A stretch of 64,000 nt of DNA from JAFLCL01 sp964502175. GTDB taxonomy: Bacteria > Myxococcota_A > Polyangia > Polyangiales > Sandaracinaceae. The position numbers and the translations under genes were made by a program. Where the stretch lies: contig CAZCVE010000007.1 of assembly GCA_964502175.1 (NCBI GenBank), forward strand, positions 62,001 through 126,000, read 5' to 3'. The stretch's first letter is position 1; every line of letters starts with the position of its first letter. This document shows positions 24,344 through 32,283 of the stretch, piece after piece. Under the pieces are notes generated by a model. It did no database searches and was not told where the DNA came from. It worked only from the letters and a program-made list of their open reading frames with translations.

Positions 24344-25315
24344 ATGCGCAGCACCCTTCTTTCGCTCGCTCTTCCTTCTCTCCTCCTCGCCGCGTGCGCG
24401 TGCGAGACCACGCCGACGCGCGACGCGGCCGTCTCGCCGGACGCGTTCCGTGAGGCCGACGCGCGGATCTTCGACGACGACGTGGCGGTGGAGGCGAGCG
24501 ATGCGGGGCTCGACGCGTTCGTGCCCGTCGATGCGCCGAGCTGTCTCGCGTCGCACACCGCGGGTGAGCACTATCCGCTCGGCGATCGCTGCAATTTCTG
24601 CGACTGCAGCGCCGCCGGTGTCGAGACCTGCACCACACGCACGTGCGCCCCGCCGTTCACCACGTGTGACTTCGAGGGCACGGACTACGACTACGGCCAG
24701 ACCTTCGATCTCGGCGACGGCTGTAACGAGTGCGTGTGCGCCGCGAGCGGCATCGCGTGTACGCGTCGCGAGTGCGCGGGCGCGCGCGAAGAGGGCGCGA
24801 TCCTCCTCGAGGATCTCAACGAGAGCTGCGGTGATCGTGCGGGCTTCACAGCCGGCAACGTGCTCGCGGAGATGCCGTTCGACACGATCGACGCGCCGTT
24901 CCTCTACGAGCGCATGCGCGAGACGTATCCGGAGACGCGCGCGGACACGACGATCTCGCTCCGCATCGCGTACGCGGGCGGATTCGCGGTGTGCCGTCTC
25001 GAGGCTGCCGATCGCGCCGCGATCGACATGGAGGTCGTGCTCGAGTGGCAGACCGCCGACGGCGCCTTCGACGAGGGCCTCCACGCCTACCTGCGCAAGA
25101 ACGACTTCGGCTTCCTCGACGCGTGGTTCGTGCAGAGCACGCTGCCGCTCGCGAGCATCGAGGGCACCTACACGCCGGGCTGCTCGCTCCCGCGCGACCT
25201 CTCGTTCAGCGCGCAGATCGAGCGCATGGGCCCGGCGGCCAGCGGCTCCGTGGGCAAGACGTGCGAGGGCGACATCGGCCTCACCGTCGGCACGTTCGAG
25301 ATCCCCGCGCCGTAG
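24344..25315 (+). CDS. Lipoprotein with cysteine-rich VWC-like repeats
   Basis: A 323-residue lipoprotein (lipobox LLAAC, Cys18) with an Asp/Ala linker (RDAAVSPDAFREADARI). Two repeated cysteine modules follow, SHTAGEHYPLGDRCNFCDCS and YDYGQTFDLGDGCNECVCAA, which look like short von Willebrand factor C-type folds. The last 170 residues are a separate domain (EEGAILLEDLNESCGDRAGF; TISLRIAYAGGFAVCRLEAA), rich in beta-strands. It is exported and probably surface-anchored; its function is unknown. It is divergent from the MFS operon and convergent with the next gene. Confidence 0.8.
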   Translation: MRSTLLSLALPSLLLAACACETTPTRDAAVSPDAFREADARIFDDDVAVEASDAGLDAFVPVDAPSCLASHTAGEHYPLGDRCNFCDCSAAGVETCTTRTCAPPFTTCDFEGTDYDYGQTFDLGDGCNECVCAASGIACTRRECAGAREEGAILLEDLNESCGDRAGFTAGNVLAEMPFDTIDAPFLYERMRETYPETRADTTISLRIAYAGGFAVCRLEAADRAAIDMEVVLEWQTADGAFDEGLHAYLRKNDFGFLDAWFVQSTLPLASIEGTYTPGCSLPRDLSFSAQIERMGPAASGSVGKTCEGDIGLTVGTFEIPAP

Positions 25316-25347
25316 CGATCACGGGTGGGTCGCTCGGCATCAGACGA

Positions 25348-26781
25348 TCACGGGCACGCGCGGTCGCGCACGAGCTCTCCGTCGACGTCGGTGCCGGTGA
25401 GCTCGCTCGCGTAATCGGTGACGAGACAGCTCGAGGCGGAGCACGCGAACGCGACGCCATCGCCCGCGGAGCGCTCGATCGTGACGTCGCTCATGCGCGG
25501 GCCTTCGTAGTCTTCGAAGCCGTTGCCGCGCAGGCGGATCGCGCCGACGACGGGCGTCGGGAGCGTCTCGCAGTGGAGCACCGCGCCGGGGCCGCCGAGG
25601 TCGCGGCCTGCGTCGCTCACGATCACGTACGCGAGCTCGGTGACCTCCGGCTCGAACGCGGTCGCGACGAGCAACACGCCTTGCCAGTCGCCCGCGGCCG
25701 GTGTCGGCGAGGCGCTCGCGAGACGGATCGGGCGCTCCGCGGTGCCGACGGCCACGAGGTTTCCGCCCTCGTCGTCGAGGCCCGACGTGCTGCCGACCAC
25801 GATCGACGTGCCCTCGAAGCGCAGCTCCGCGCCGGCCTCGATCGTCAGCGTCGGGATCGGGCTCGCGCTGCTCTCGCGCTGCACGATCACGTCGTCGTCG
25901 AAGAGGAAGGCGACGTCGAGATCGCCCGGGATGCGCGTGTCCTCGGTGATGTCGCCGTCGCGCATGCGCACGACGCGCGCCGCCGCGGGAAGCGAGCTGC
26001 CGAAGTGGATCGTGTCCGAGTCGAGCGTGCTCACGCCGCGGCTCGTCACGTCCATCGCGACGTCGGGCACGCTCGGATCCTGCGCGTCGAGGTAGATCGA
26101 CGCGTCCGCCGCGAGGCCCTCGTTGCCGAGCGAGAGCATCATGCCCGCGGTGCCGACGAGGTGGACGTCGCGCGCGTCGAAGAGCTCGGCGTAGTTTCCG
26201 TCCACACGCAGCGCTCCTGCGCCGCCGGCACCGCCGCCGATCAGCGTGAGGTGCGAGAGGCTCGCCGTGGACGCGGACGAGAGGGTGATCGAGTTCCACT
26301 CGCTGCCGTCGACCGCGGGCTCGAACACGACGGGCGCCGCCGCGGTGCCGCTCACGACGAGCCTGCTCTGGCCGCCGCCCGGTCCTTCGCGGAAGTCGAT
26401 GGTGGGCGGTGAGCCGCCGCCTGCGTCGAGACACACGTGCGCGCCCGCTTCGATCGTCAGCGTGACGCCCTGCACGTCGAGCGAGCCGAGCACGAAGTAC
26501 GTGTGCTCGGCGTCCCACGTCGTGTCCTCGTCGATCACCGTGTCGCCGCCGGAGTTGCGGCCGACCGCGATCTGCGAGGCATCGTCGGCGTCGAGCTCGG
26601 GGCAGCCGCTCGACGGAACGAACGCATCGGGATCGCCCATCGATCCGGGCGCGTCGGGATCGCCCATCGATCCGGGCGCGTCGCGATCGACGACGGCCGC
26701 ATCCGGATCCAGCGACGACGGCGGCGGATCACACGCGATGAGAGAGACGAGGGGAAGACAGAGGAGGACTCGAGAGTGCAT
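25348..26781 (-). CDS. Lipoprotein with beta-helix-like repeats
   Basis: A 477-residue lipoprotein (lipobox SLIAC, Cys17). The linker holds two exact copies of the nonapeptide DAPGSMGDP followed by DAF. The body alternates short beta-strands and Gly/Asp turns (GSLDVQGVTLTIEAGAHVCL, NSITLSSASTASLSHLTLIG, PIPTLTIEAGAELRFEGTSI, GDWQGVLLVATAF), a layout seen in single-stranded right-handed beta-helix proteins of myxobacteria. A conserved pair of Cys near the C-terminus (FACSASSCLV) closes the domain. It is a likely surface or periplasmic binding protein; no enzymatic residues were recognised. Confidence 0.8.
   Translation of the reverse strand: MHSRVLLCLPLVSLIACDPPPSSLDPDAAVVDRDAPGSMGDPDAPGSMGDPDAFVPSSGCPELDADDASQIAVGRNSGGDTVIDEDTTWDAEHTYFVLGSLDVQGVTLTIEAGAHVCLDAGGGSPPTIDFREGPGGGQSRLVVSGTAAAPVVFEPAVDGSEWNSITLSSASTASLSHLTLIGGGAGGAGALRVDGNYAELFDARDVHLVGTAGMMLSLGNEGLAADASIYLDAQDPSVPDVAMDVTSRGVSTLDSDTIHFGSSLPAAARVVRMRDGDITEDTRIPGDLDVAFLFDDDVIVQRESSASPIPTLTIEAGAELRFEGTSIVVGSTSGLDDEGGNLVAVGTAERPIRLASASPTPAAGDWQGVLLVATAFEPEVTELAYVIVSDAGRDLGGPGAVLHCETLPTPVVGAIRLRGNGFEDYEGPRMSDVTIERSAGDGVAFACSASSCLVTDYASELTGTDVDGELVRDRACP
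26626..26686 (-). repeat. 27-base in-frame tandem repeat in the lipoprotein linker
   Basis: Two full copies and part of a third of a 27-base unit encode DAPGSMGDP-DAPGSMGDP-DAF near the N-terminus of the lipoprotein at 25348-26781. The units are almost identical at the DNA level, so copy number could change by slippage without breaking the frame. Confidence 0.75.
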
Positions 26782-26819
26782 GGGCGGGCCCAGTGCAGCC
26801 CATGTGCCGCCGTGTTGGC

Positions 26820-26890
26820 ATCACGGATCGGCCACAAAGAAGGGCGATCCGTGATCCTTGCTCGCCAGGCACGCGTGCACGCACGCGTGC
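26820..26890. repeat. Inverted repeat and tandem palindromes downstream of slyD
   Basis: In the 132-base gap after the slyD stop there is a perfect 11-base inverted repeat, ATCACGGATCG at 26820-26830 and CGATCCGTGAT at 26845-26855, with a 14-base loop. It is followed by two copies of the palindrome GCACGCGTGC at 26869-26878 and 26881-26890. The first looks like a terminator or operator; the palindrome pair looks like a protein-binding site or recombination relic. Confidence 0.5.
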
Positions 26891-26913
26891 GCCGCCGGTC
26901 CCCGCGAACGGGC

Positions 26914-27411
26914 TCAATGGTGGTGGCCGCCGGGGCCGTGCACGTGGCCGTGCGTGCGCTCTTCCTCGGTGGGCTCGCGCACGTCCACGATCTCGATCGA
27001 GAAGTGGAGGCGCTCCCCCGCGAGCGGGTGGTTCGCGTCGCACGTGATGAGGTCGACGCCATCGGGGCCGGGCTTGATCGCGGTGACGTGCAGCTGCATC
27101 AGCTCGCCGCTCGGCGTCTCGACGACGAACGACGCGCCCACTTCGAGCGGGGCGTCGGGCGGGAACGCGTTGCGCGGAACTTCCTGAACGCCGCGGGGAT
27201 CGCGCATGCCGTAGCCGTCGCCCGGATCGACGACGACCTCGAGCTTGTCGCCGACCTTGCGGCCCGTGAGCTTGCGCTCGAGGCCCGGCACGATGTTCTG
27301 CGCGCCATGGAGGTACGCGAGCGGCTCGTCGGGGGCCGAGCTGTCGAGGGTCTCGCCTGCGTCGTTCTTGAGCGTGTAGTTGACGCTCACCACCTTGCCG
27401 TCCTCGATCAT
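26914..27411 (-). CDS. slyD: SlyD-like FKBP-type peptidyl-prolyl isomerase
   Basis: A 165-residue protein that catalyses prolyl cis-trans isomerisation and acts as a chaperone. The FKBP half is seen in MIEDGKVVSVNYTLKNDAGE, SAPDEPLAYLHGAQNIVPGL and GDKLEVVVDPGDGYGMRDPR, and the inserted IF (chaperone) domain lies between GVQEVPRNAF and ITCDANHPLAGERLHF. The C-terminus is His-rich (THGHVHGPGGHHH), the metal-binding tail of SlyD, which delivers nickel to hydrogenase in E. coli. The start MIEDGKV was chosen because the frame upstream, although open, does not fit the family. It is cytoplasmic. Confidence 0.92.
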   Translation of the reverse strand: MIEDGKVVSVNYTLKNDAGETLDSSAPDEPLAYLHGAQNIVPGLERKLTGRKVGDKLEVVVDPGDGYGMRDPRGVQEVPRNAFPPDAPLEVGASFVVETPSGELMQLHVTAIKPGPDGVDLITCDANHPLAGERLHFSIEIVDVREPTEEERTHGHVHGPGGHHH

Positions 27412-27595
27412 CGCTCGCTCCTCGGTGCGTCGCGCGTCGCGCGCGAACGGCGCGGCAGTAGCACGCACGCGGGGCGCGGCGCACGTCGACACACCCGTCG
27501 GATCGAGGGATCGCCCACGTTCCCCGAGAAAATCGAGAGCCGCCGCCTCGTGCGCGCTCGACCCCCGCTGGCATGGGCACTGCTGTAGCGGCGCG

Positions 27596-28318
27596 ATGCG
27601 CTTCGCTTCGTCTCCTCTCTTTCCGTGGCTGGTGATCGCTGCGTTCTTCGTGGCCGCGTCGCTCGTGGTCGGCTGCAGCTGCGGCGACTCCCACGTCCGC
27701 GATCTCGACGCGGCCACGCCCGAGACGGGCGGTGACGGATTCGACGCGCCGATCCCGATGGGCGACGGCGGCTGCAGCGGCACGGGGCCGAGCATGTGCG
27801 TGGTCTGCGGCGGCGATGCGTTCTATCCGCCGACGTGTGTGGGCAGCGCGTGGATGTGCCCGATCGGGATGACGCCGATCGAGCTCTGTCCGCCCACCTG
27901 CTGGGGACCGCCGCCAGGCCCGGACTGTCGATGTGACTTCAGCGGGCCCACGCCCGAGTGGGAGTGCGAGCCTGCGCCGGGACCCGCGCCGTGCCCCGCG
28001 GAGAGGCGCGTCGGTGATGCGTGCTCGCTCGAAGGCCAGGTGTGCGGCGACTCGTGCTGCGACACCGCGGCCATCTGTCGAAGCGGCGCGTGGGTCGAGG
28101 GCCCCGTCGCGAACTGCGCCGTCTGCAGCTCGTACGCGTGTGGGCCGGGCAGCTGCCGCGCCGATCAGGCGTGCGCGAGCTTCGGCTGCCCGGGCGACGA
28201 GACGTGCCTCCCGATCCCCGACGACTGCACGGGCTGCGGCTGCTTCTCGACGACGCCCGACGTGATGTGCGTCGAGCGCGACGGACACCTCTTTCTCTAC
28301 GGCGGCGACTGCGCTTGA
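27596..28318 (+). CDS. Cysteine-rich lipoprotein
   Basis: A 240-residue lipoprotein (lipobox VVGC, Cys27) with a short Asp/Ala/Thr linker. The mature protein has over 25 cysteines in a regular layout (PSMCVVCGGDAFYPPTCVG, CPPTCWGPPPGPDCRCDF, CSLEGQVCGDSCCDTAAICR, CAVCSSYACGPGSC, DDCTGCGCFSTTPDVMC), suggesting several small disulfide modules. No known domain was recognised. It shares a 184-base region upstream with slyD, transcribed the other way, and ends in the hairpin-rich gap before the cytochrome gene. Confidence 0.75.
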   Translation: MRFASSPLFPWLVIAAFFVAASLVVGCSCGDSHVRDLDAATPETGGDGFDAPIPMGDGGCSGTGPSMCVVCGGDAFYPPTCVGSAWMCPIGMTPIELCPPTCWGPPPGPDCRCDFSGPTPEWECEPAPGPAPCPAERRVGDACSLEGQVCGDSCCDTAAICRSGAWVEGPVANCAVCSSYACGPGSCRADQACASFGCPGDETCLPIPDDCTGCGCFSTTPDVMCVERDGHLFLYGGDCA

Positions 28319-28324
28319 TTTCCC

Positions 28325-28465
28325 GCGCCTCCGGCGCTCGATGCGGGGGCTCGACCCCCGCAACCCCATCGCTCCTTCGTCGCTGTGCTCCTCCATCGCT
28401 CGCGCCTCGAGGGGGAGCCTTGCTCCCCCGCCGGCTGGCTCCCCACGGAACAGCGTCCCCGTGGG
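28325..28465. repeat. Array of four hairpins between convergent genes
   Basis: Four inverted repeats lie in 141 bases: GCGCC-TCC-GGCGC at 28325-28337, GCGGGGG-CTCGA-CCCCCGC at 28343-28361, GGGGGAGC-CTT-GCTCCCCC at 28411-28429 and CCCACGG to CCGTGGG at 28442-28465. It separates the convergent lipoprotein and cytochrome genes, so bidirectional termination is probable. The density and regularity suggest a dispersed structured repeat element rather than a simple terminator. Confidence 0.6.
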
Positions 28466-28466
28466 C

Positions 28467-30338
28467 TCAGAGCGAGCCGAGGTACGCGAGGAGATCGTCG
28501 AGCTGATCGCCCTCGAGCGCGCCGCCGTGGCGCTCACCACCGCACGTGGGCGTGAAGCGATCGCGCAGCGTGCGCGCGCAGCCGTCGTGCATGAGCGGCA
28601 TGCGATCGGAGAGGCCTCGCAGCGTGGGTGTCTGGAACGCTTGGCCGGTGCCGACGTCGTGGCTCTGCCCATCCGAGAGGCGGCTGCCCGAGTGACACGC
28701 GACGCAGCCGCCTGCGCCCTCGAAGACCGCGCGGCCTCGCGTGACGCGCGCCGCATCACCGTTCGTGTGAGCCACCGGTCGTGCGACGTGACCGAGCCAG
28801 CCCTCGAGCGCGGCGACATGGGTCGGCTGGAGCGCGACGCCGTTCATGCGACCGACGAAGACCTCGTTGACGAGCGCCTCCATGCTCGCGAGATCACCCT
28901 GCCAGTGGAACGGCGCGGTGCCCGCGACGTCGTGCAGCGCGGGCGTGCGTCGCGCGCCGAGGCCGCTGAAGCGCCACACGTGACCGTCTTCGCCGCCCTC
29001 GGGATGACACGATGCGCACGCGATGTGACCGCCTGCGCTCGCGTGGAAGATCGCGTGGCCCGTGTCGAACGTGTCGTCGCCGCCGAGGGCGAGCTCGCGC
29101 GACGTCGTCTGCTCGAGGGTCGCGAGCACGAGGCGTGAAGGCGCGCGCGTCTGGATCGCGAGGCGACCATCGGCGAGGTAGCTGACGGCCACGGCGTTCG
29201 CGAGCGAGTGCTGCGTCGAGACGAACGCGCCGCCGGAGCAGCCTGCGGCGTGGATCTCGGACTCGCCGACGAGGAACACGGCGTGATCGCCGTTCTGGTT
29301 TCCTGCGGCGACGATCGCGAGCGAGCTGAGGCGACCATCGACCACACGCGCGGCGAGATCCACGGGCAGCGTCGCGGCGGCGAGCGTGGGACCGGCCTGG
29401 ATCTCCGAGGGACCCACGATCGAGAGGGCGCTCTTCACGATGCCGTCGCAGCCGCCGAAGCCTCCGTAGCCGCCGGCGGTGGGGACCACCTCGTCGTCGC
29501 GCTCGCGCTGGTGGAGCATCGCGATCTCGCCGCTCGGGAGAGCGATCGCGCGCCATGCGACGGTCGCGCTGACGTTGCCGGTGCCGTCGTTCATGGGCGC
29601 GGCGTTGCGTCGCGCGACGACGTGACCATCGCTGCGATCGAGCACGAGGGCCTCCGCGCTGCGGAAGCGCGTGACGATCAGCTGATCGTTCGCGATCACC
29701 ACGTCGCGCAGATCCGCGTCGAGCTGCGTGGTGCGCGGCGCAGCATCGCCCTGCGTGGGGAGGAACACGAGCTCGCCCCCGCGGCAGGCGACCACGAGCC
29801 GATCGTTCGTGCGGTCGAACGCGATGCCGCGCGGCATGCCGCACACCGCGCGTCGCGTGATCTGCGCGGCGTCGGCGCTCGTCGCGCGCGGATCGAACGA
29901 GAGCACCTGACCCGCGCCTCGCAGCACCACGTGCACACGACCGCTGCCGTCTTCGATCGCACGACCGGGCTCGCTGTGCGCGGCCTCGCGCAGCTCGAGC
30001 GACACGCGCGGCTCGCCATCGGTCGCGACGACGAGCACGCGATCGGTGTCGGGATCGGCGACGAGCAGACGCTGCTCCGCGAGCGTGACGAGCGTGCCGC
30101 CGCTGATCGGAGGCGGCCCTGCGTCGCGCGAGATCGCCGCGCCGTGGATGCGCGCGTCGAACGGCGGCGGCGGCGGCTCCATCACGACCATCATCGCGCG
30201 CGCATCGACCGCCTCGCCGGTCGTCGCGAGCCAGAGGCCCGCCAGGAGCGTGGCCCCGAGGAAGCGCACCGCGCCGGGTCGACGAGATCGTGCGCGCGCG
30301 CGAGTGACGAGGGAGTTCGGGGCCGGGAGCGTGGGCAT
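28467..30338 (-). CDS. Di-heme cytochrome c peroxidase/MauG-like protein with beta-propeller
   Basis: A 623-residue exported protein. The signal peptide is RRPGAVRFLGATLLAGLWLA with a cleavage-like DARA. Residues about 60-420 alternate VLVVATDGEPRVSLEL-type blades (LAEQRLLVADPDTDRVLVV, RGIAFDRTNDRLVVACRGGE), which read as a beta-propeller. The C-terminal 200 residues hold two c-type heme sites, CASCH near residue 440 and CVACH near residue 546, in the arrangement of MauG/CcpA di-heme enzymes (FSGLGARRTPALHDVAGTAP, FQTPTLRGLSDRMPLMHDG). It is probably a periplasmic oxidase or peroxidase; the substrate is unknown. The start MPTLPAPNSL was chosen; longer versions lack an extra signal. Confidence 0.85.
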   Translation of the reverse strand: MPTLPAPNSLVTRARARSRRPGAVRFLGATLLAGLWLATTGEAVDARAMMVVMEPPPPPFDARIHGAAISRDAGPPPISGGTLVTLAEQRLLVADPDTDRVLVVATDGEPRVSLELREAAHSEPGRAIEDGSGRVHVVLRGAGQVLSFDPRATSADAAQITRRAVCGMPRGIAFDRTNDRLVVACRGGELVFLPTQGDAAPRTTQLDADLRDVVIANDQLIVTRFRSAEALVLDRSDGHVVARRNAAPMNDGTGNVSATVAWRAIALPSGEIAMLHQRERDDEVVPTAGGYGGFGGCDGIVKSALSIVGPSEIQAGPTLAAATLPVDLAARVVDGRLSSLAIVAAGNQNGDHAVFLVGESEIHAAGCSGGAFVSTQHSLANAVAVSYLADGRLAIQTRAPSRLVLATLEQTTSRELALGGDDTFDTGHAIFHASAGGHIACASCHPEGGEDGHVWRFSGLGARRTPALHDVAGTAPFHWQGDLASMEALVNEVFVGRMNGVALQPTHVAALEGWLGHVARPVAHTNGDAARVTRGRAVFEGAGGCVACHSGSRLSDGQSHDVGTGQAFQTPTLRGLSDRMPLMHDGCARTLRDRFTPTCGGERHGGALEGDQLDDLLAYLGSL

Positions 30339-30480
30339 CGGTCCTTCGACGTGCGAGCCCGCAGGAAGTTGGGTCTGAGCACGAGGCAGCGTCGCGAGCG
30401 CGGTGGTACAACCCGCCGGCTCGTGGCGGCTCGTGGATTGCACAGCCGCCGCCATGCCCGCGCTGGAGGCCGTTTTCGTG

Positions 30481-31683
30481 ATGGCTCGTTCTCGATCGCA
30501 CCTCGGAGCGTCAACGCTCGTTCTCGCTTTCCTCGCGCTGCTCCTCGCGATGCCGACCCGCGCGTTCGCCGAGCGTGTCGTCGTCTACCCGGTCAGCGGC
30601 GACGCCGATCAAGACGCGCTCGACGAGATCGAAGACGCGATCGAGGCCTCGCTGAGGCGCGTCGGTCACTCGCGCGCGCCCACTCCCGGAGGCATCACGG
30701 CCGCGCGGCCCACGACGTCGGCGCAGATGGAGGGCATCGGCCTCTCGGCGCAGGCGCGCTATGTCGTGGTGCCGAGCATCGAGCCGCTGCCTGGTCAGTA
30801 CCGTCTCCACCTCGTGGTCGGTCACGACGGACGGGTGGAGGAGCTGCTCGTGAACGTGATGCGCGCCGAAGAGGCCGCGCGCCTCGACGACGTGCTGCGC
30901 TCGATGCTGAGGCCCGAGGGTCTCGGCGACGACGCGCTGCGCCTCTCGGGCATCGAGACCGACGAAGAGCGCGCGCGCCGTGAGGCCGAAGAGGCCGCGC
31001 GTCGTGAGGCCGAGGCGCAGGCCGCGCGCGACGCCGCGGCTCAGCAAGACGCCGAGGCGCGTCGCCTCGCGGAAGAAGAGGCGCGCCTCCGCGCCGAGGC
31101 CGAGTCGCTGAGCGAGCGCGAGGCCGCGGAGCAGGCGCGCATCGCCGAAGAGCAGCGTCTCGCGAGCGAGGCGACGGCGTGGGATCGCAGGCCGCAGCTC
31201 GGGAGCGACGGCGCGACGGTGATCATGATCGGCGGCCTCGCAGGAGGCCTCGTCCCCGTGGGCACGAGCGGACCTCAGCCGACGGGCGGCACGGTGCGTC
31301 CGCCCACGGGCGTGATCGGCGTCGGGATGATCCAAGCGCGCGTCGGCCACGCGCTCTCGGGCACCGGCGGCCTCGAGCTGCGCGGCGGCTTCGACATCCT
31401 GCTCGGCGGCACGTCGGGCCTCGGCATCCTCGTGGGCGCGAGCTACCAGCTCACGCCGTTCACCGCGCCGATCCACATCGGCGCCTCGATCGAGGTCGGC
31501 GTGAACTTCTTGTTCACCGGCCCGCAGGACGCGGGCTTCGTGGGGCGCGTCTCGGCGATCGCGAGCTTCATGCCGGTCGAGCACCTCTCGATCGAGGTCT
31601 CGCTCCCCGAGCTCGGCTACCTCTCGAACGGCCCGGGCGCGGTGACCTTCGGCGCCTCCGCGCGCATCGGCTACCGCTTCTAG
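30481..31683 (+). CDS. Outer-membrane beta-barrel protein with coiled-coil
   Basis: A 400-residue exported protein. The signal peptide (LVLAFLALLLAMPTRAFA) is followed by a 130-residue domain (ERVVVYPVSGDADQDALDEI, LSAQARYVVVPSIEPLPGQY), then a strong Ala/Glu/Arg coiled coil (EEAARREAEAQAARDAAAQQ), then a C-terminal 150 residues of alternating strands ending in ASARIGYRF. The terminal Phe and beta-pattern suggest a small outer-membrane barrel inserted by BAM. The long coiled coil would bridge the periplasm. It is divergent from the cytochrome gene, with a 142-base shared upstream region. Function unknown. Confidence 0.78.
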   Translation: MARSRSHLGASTLVLAFLALLLAMPTRAFAERVVVYPVSGDADQDALDEIEDAIEASLRRVGHSRAPTPGGITAARPTTSAQMEGIGLSAQARYVVVPSIEPLPGQYRLHLVVGHDGRVEELLVNVMRAEEAARLDDVLRSMLRPEGLGDDALRLSGIETDEERARREAEEAARREAEAQAARDAAAQQDAEARRLAEEEARLRAEAESLSEREAAEQARIAEEQRLASEATAWDRRPQLGSDGATVIMIGGLAGGLVPVGTSGPQPTGGTVRPPTGVIGVGMIQARVGHALSGTGGLELRGGFDILLGGTSGLGILVGASYQLTPFTAPIHIGASIEVGVNFLFTGPQDAGFVGRVSAIASFMPVEHLSIEVSLPELGYLSNGPGAVTFGASARIGYRF

Positions 31684-32258
31684 CGTTCGCGACGGGGGGA
31701 CCACAGCTCGGCGAGCGCGATCGCGTGCGACTCGAAGGGCTCGGCGGACATCGTGTCGTCGTCACCGAACACGCCCATCTCGAGCCACAGCCCGCCCTCG
31801 TTACGGCTCACCACGACGGTGCGCGCGTCGACGTCGACGACCCACATCCATCGAACGCCCGCCTTCGCGTAGAGCGGTCGCTTGATGCGCTGATCGTGCG
31901 TTCGCGTCGACGGCGAGAGGACCTCGCACACCCAGTCCGGCACGACGTCGATGCGATCGTCGGGTAGCTCGGGCAGTCGCTCCTTGCGCCAGCCTGCGAC
32001 GTCGGGGCTCAGCTCTTCGACATCGAGCGCGGGAAACGCGATGCCCGGCTCGATGACGATCCACCACCCGCCCGGACCGCCGCGGCCTCTCTGGAACGGG
32101 CCGAGGATCTCGTCGTACACGAGCCCGCCCGCGTTCTGATGACGAGGACGCGGTCGCGCCATCGTGTAGAGCACGCCGCCGATCAGCTCACCCGAGAGGT
32201 GCGCGGGTAGGGCTTCGAGATCTGCGAGAGTCGCGCGCTTTCGTGCGGGCTCGGCCAT
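31680..32258 (-). CDS. Uma2-family (DUF820) putative endonuclease, close paralogue of 2824-3414
   Basis: A 192-residue Uma2 protein that aligns end to end with the protein at 2824-3414: RPRPRHQNAG/RPRFRHRNAG, GPFQRGRGGPGGWWIVIEPG, ELSPDVAGWRKERL, DWVCEVLSPSTRTHD, IKRPLYAKAGVRWMWVVD, FGDDDTMSAEPFESHAI. The acidic and Lys residues of the restriction-like fold are preserved. The two loci are 28 kb apart and in opposite orientation, so they could recombine and invert the intervening DNA. The stop shares bases with the end of the barrel gene, so the two are convergent with a 4-base overlap. Confidence 0.85.
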   Translation of the reverse strand: MAEPARKRATLADLEALPAHLSGELIGGVLYTMARPRPRHQNAGGLVYDEILGPFQRGRGGPGGWWIVIEPGIAFPALDVEELSPDVAGWRKERLPELPDDRIDVVPDWVCEVLSPSTRTHDQRIKRPLYAKAGVRWMWVVDVDARTVVVSRNEGGLWLEMGVFGDDDTMSAEPFESHAIALAELWSPRRER

Positions 32259-32283
32259 CCAACGAGGATGACACGACGATGCG

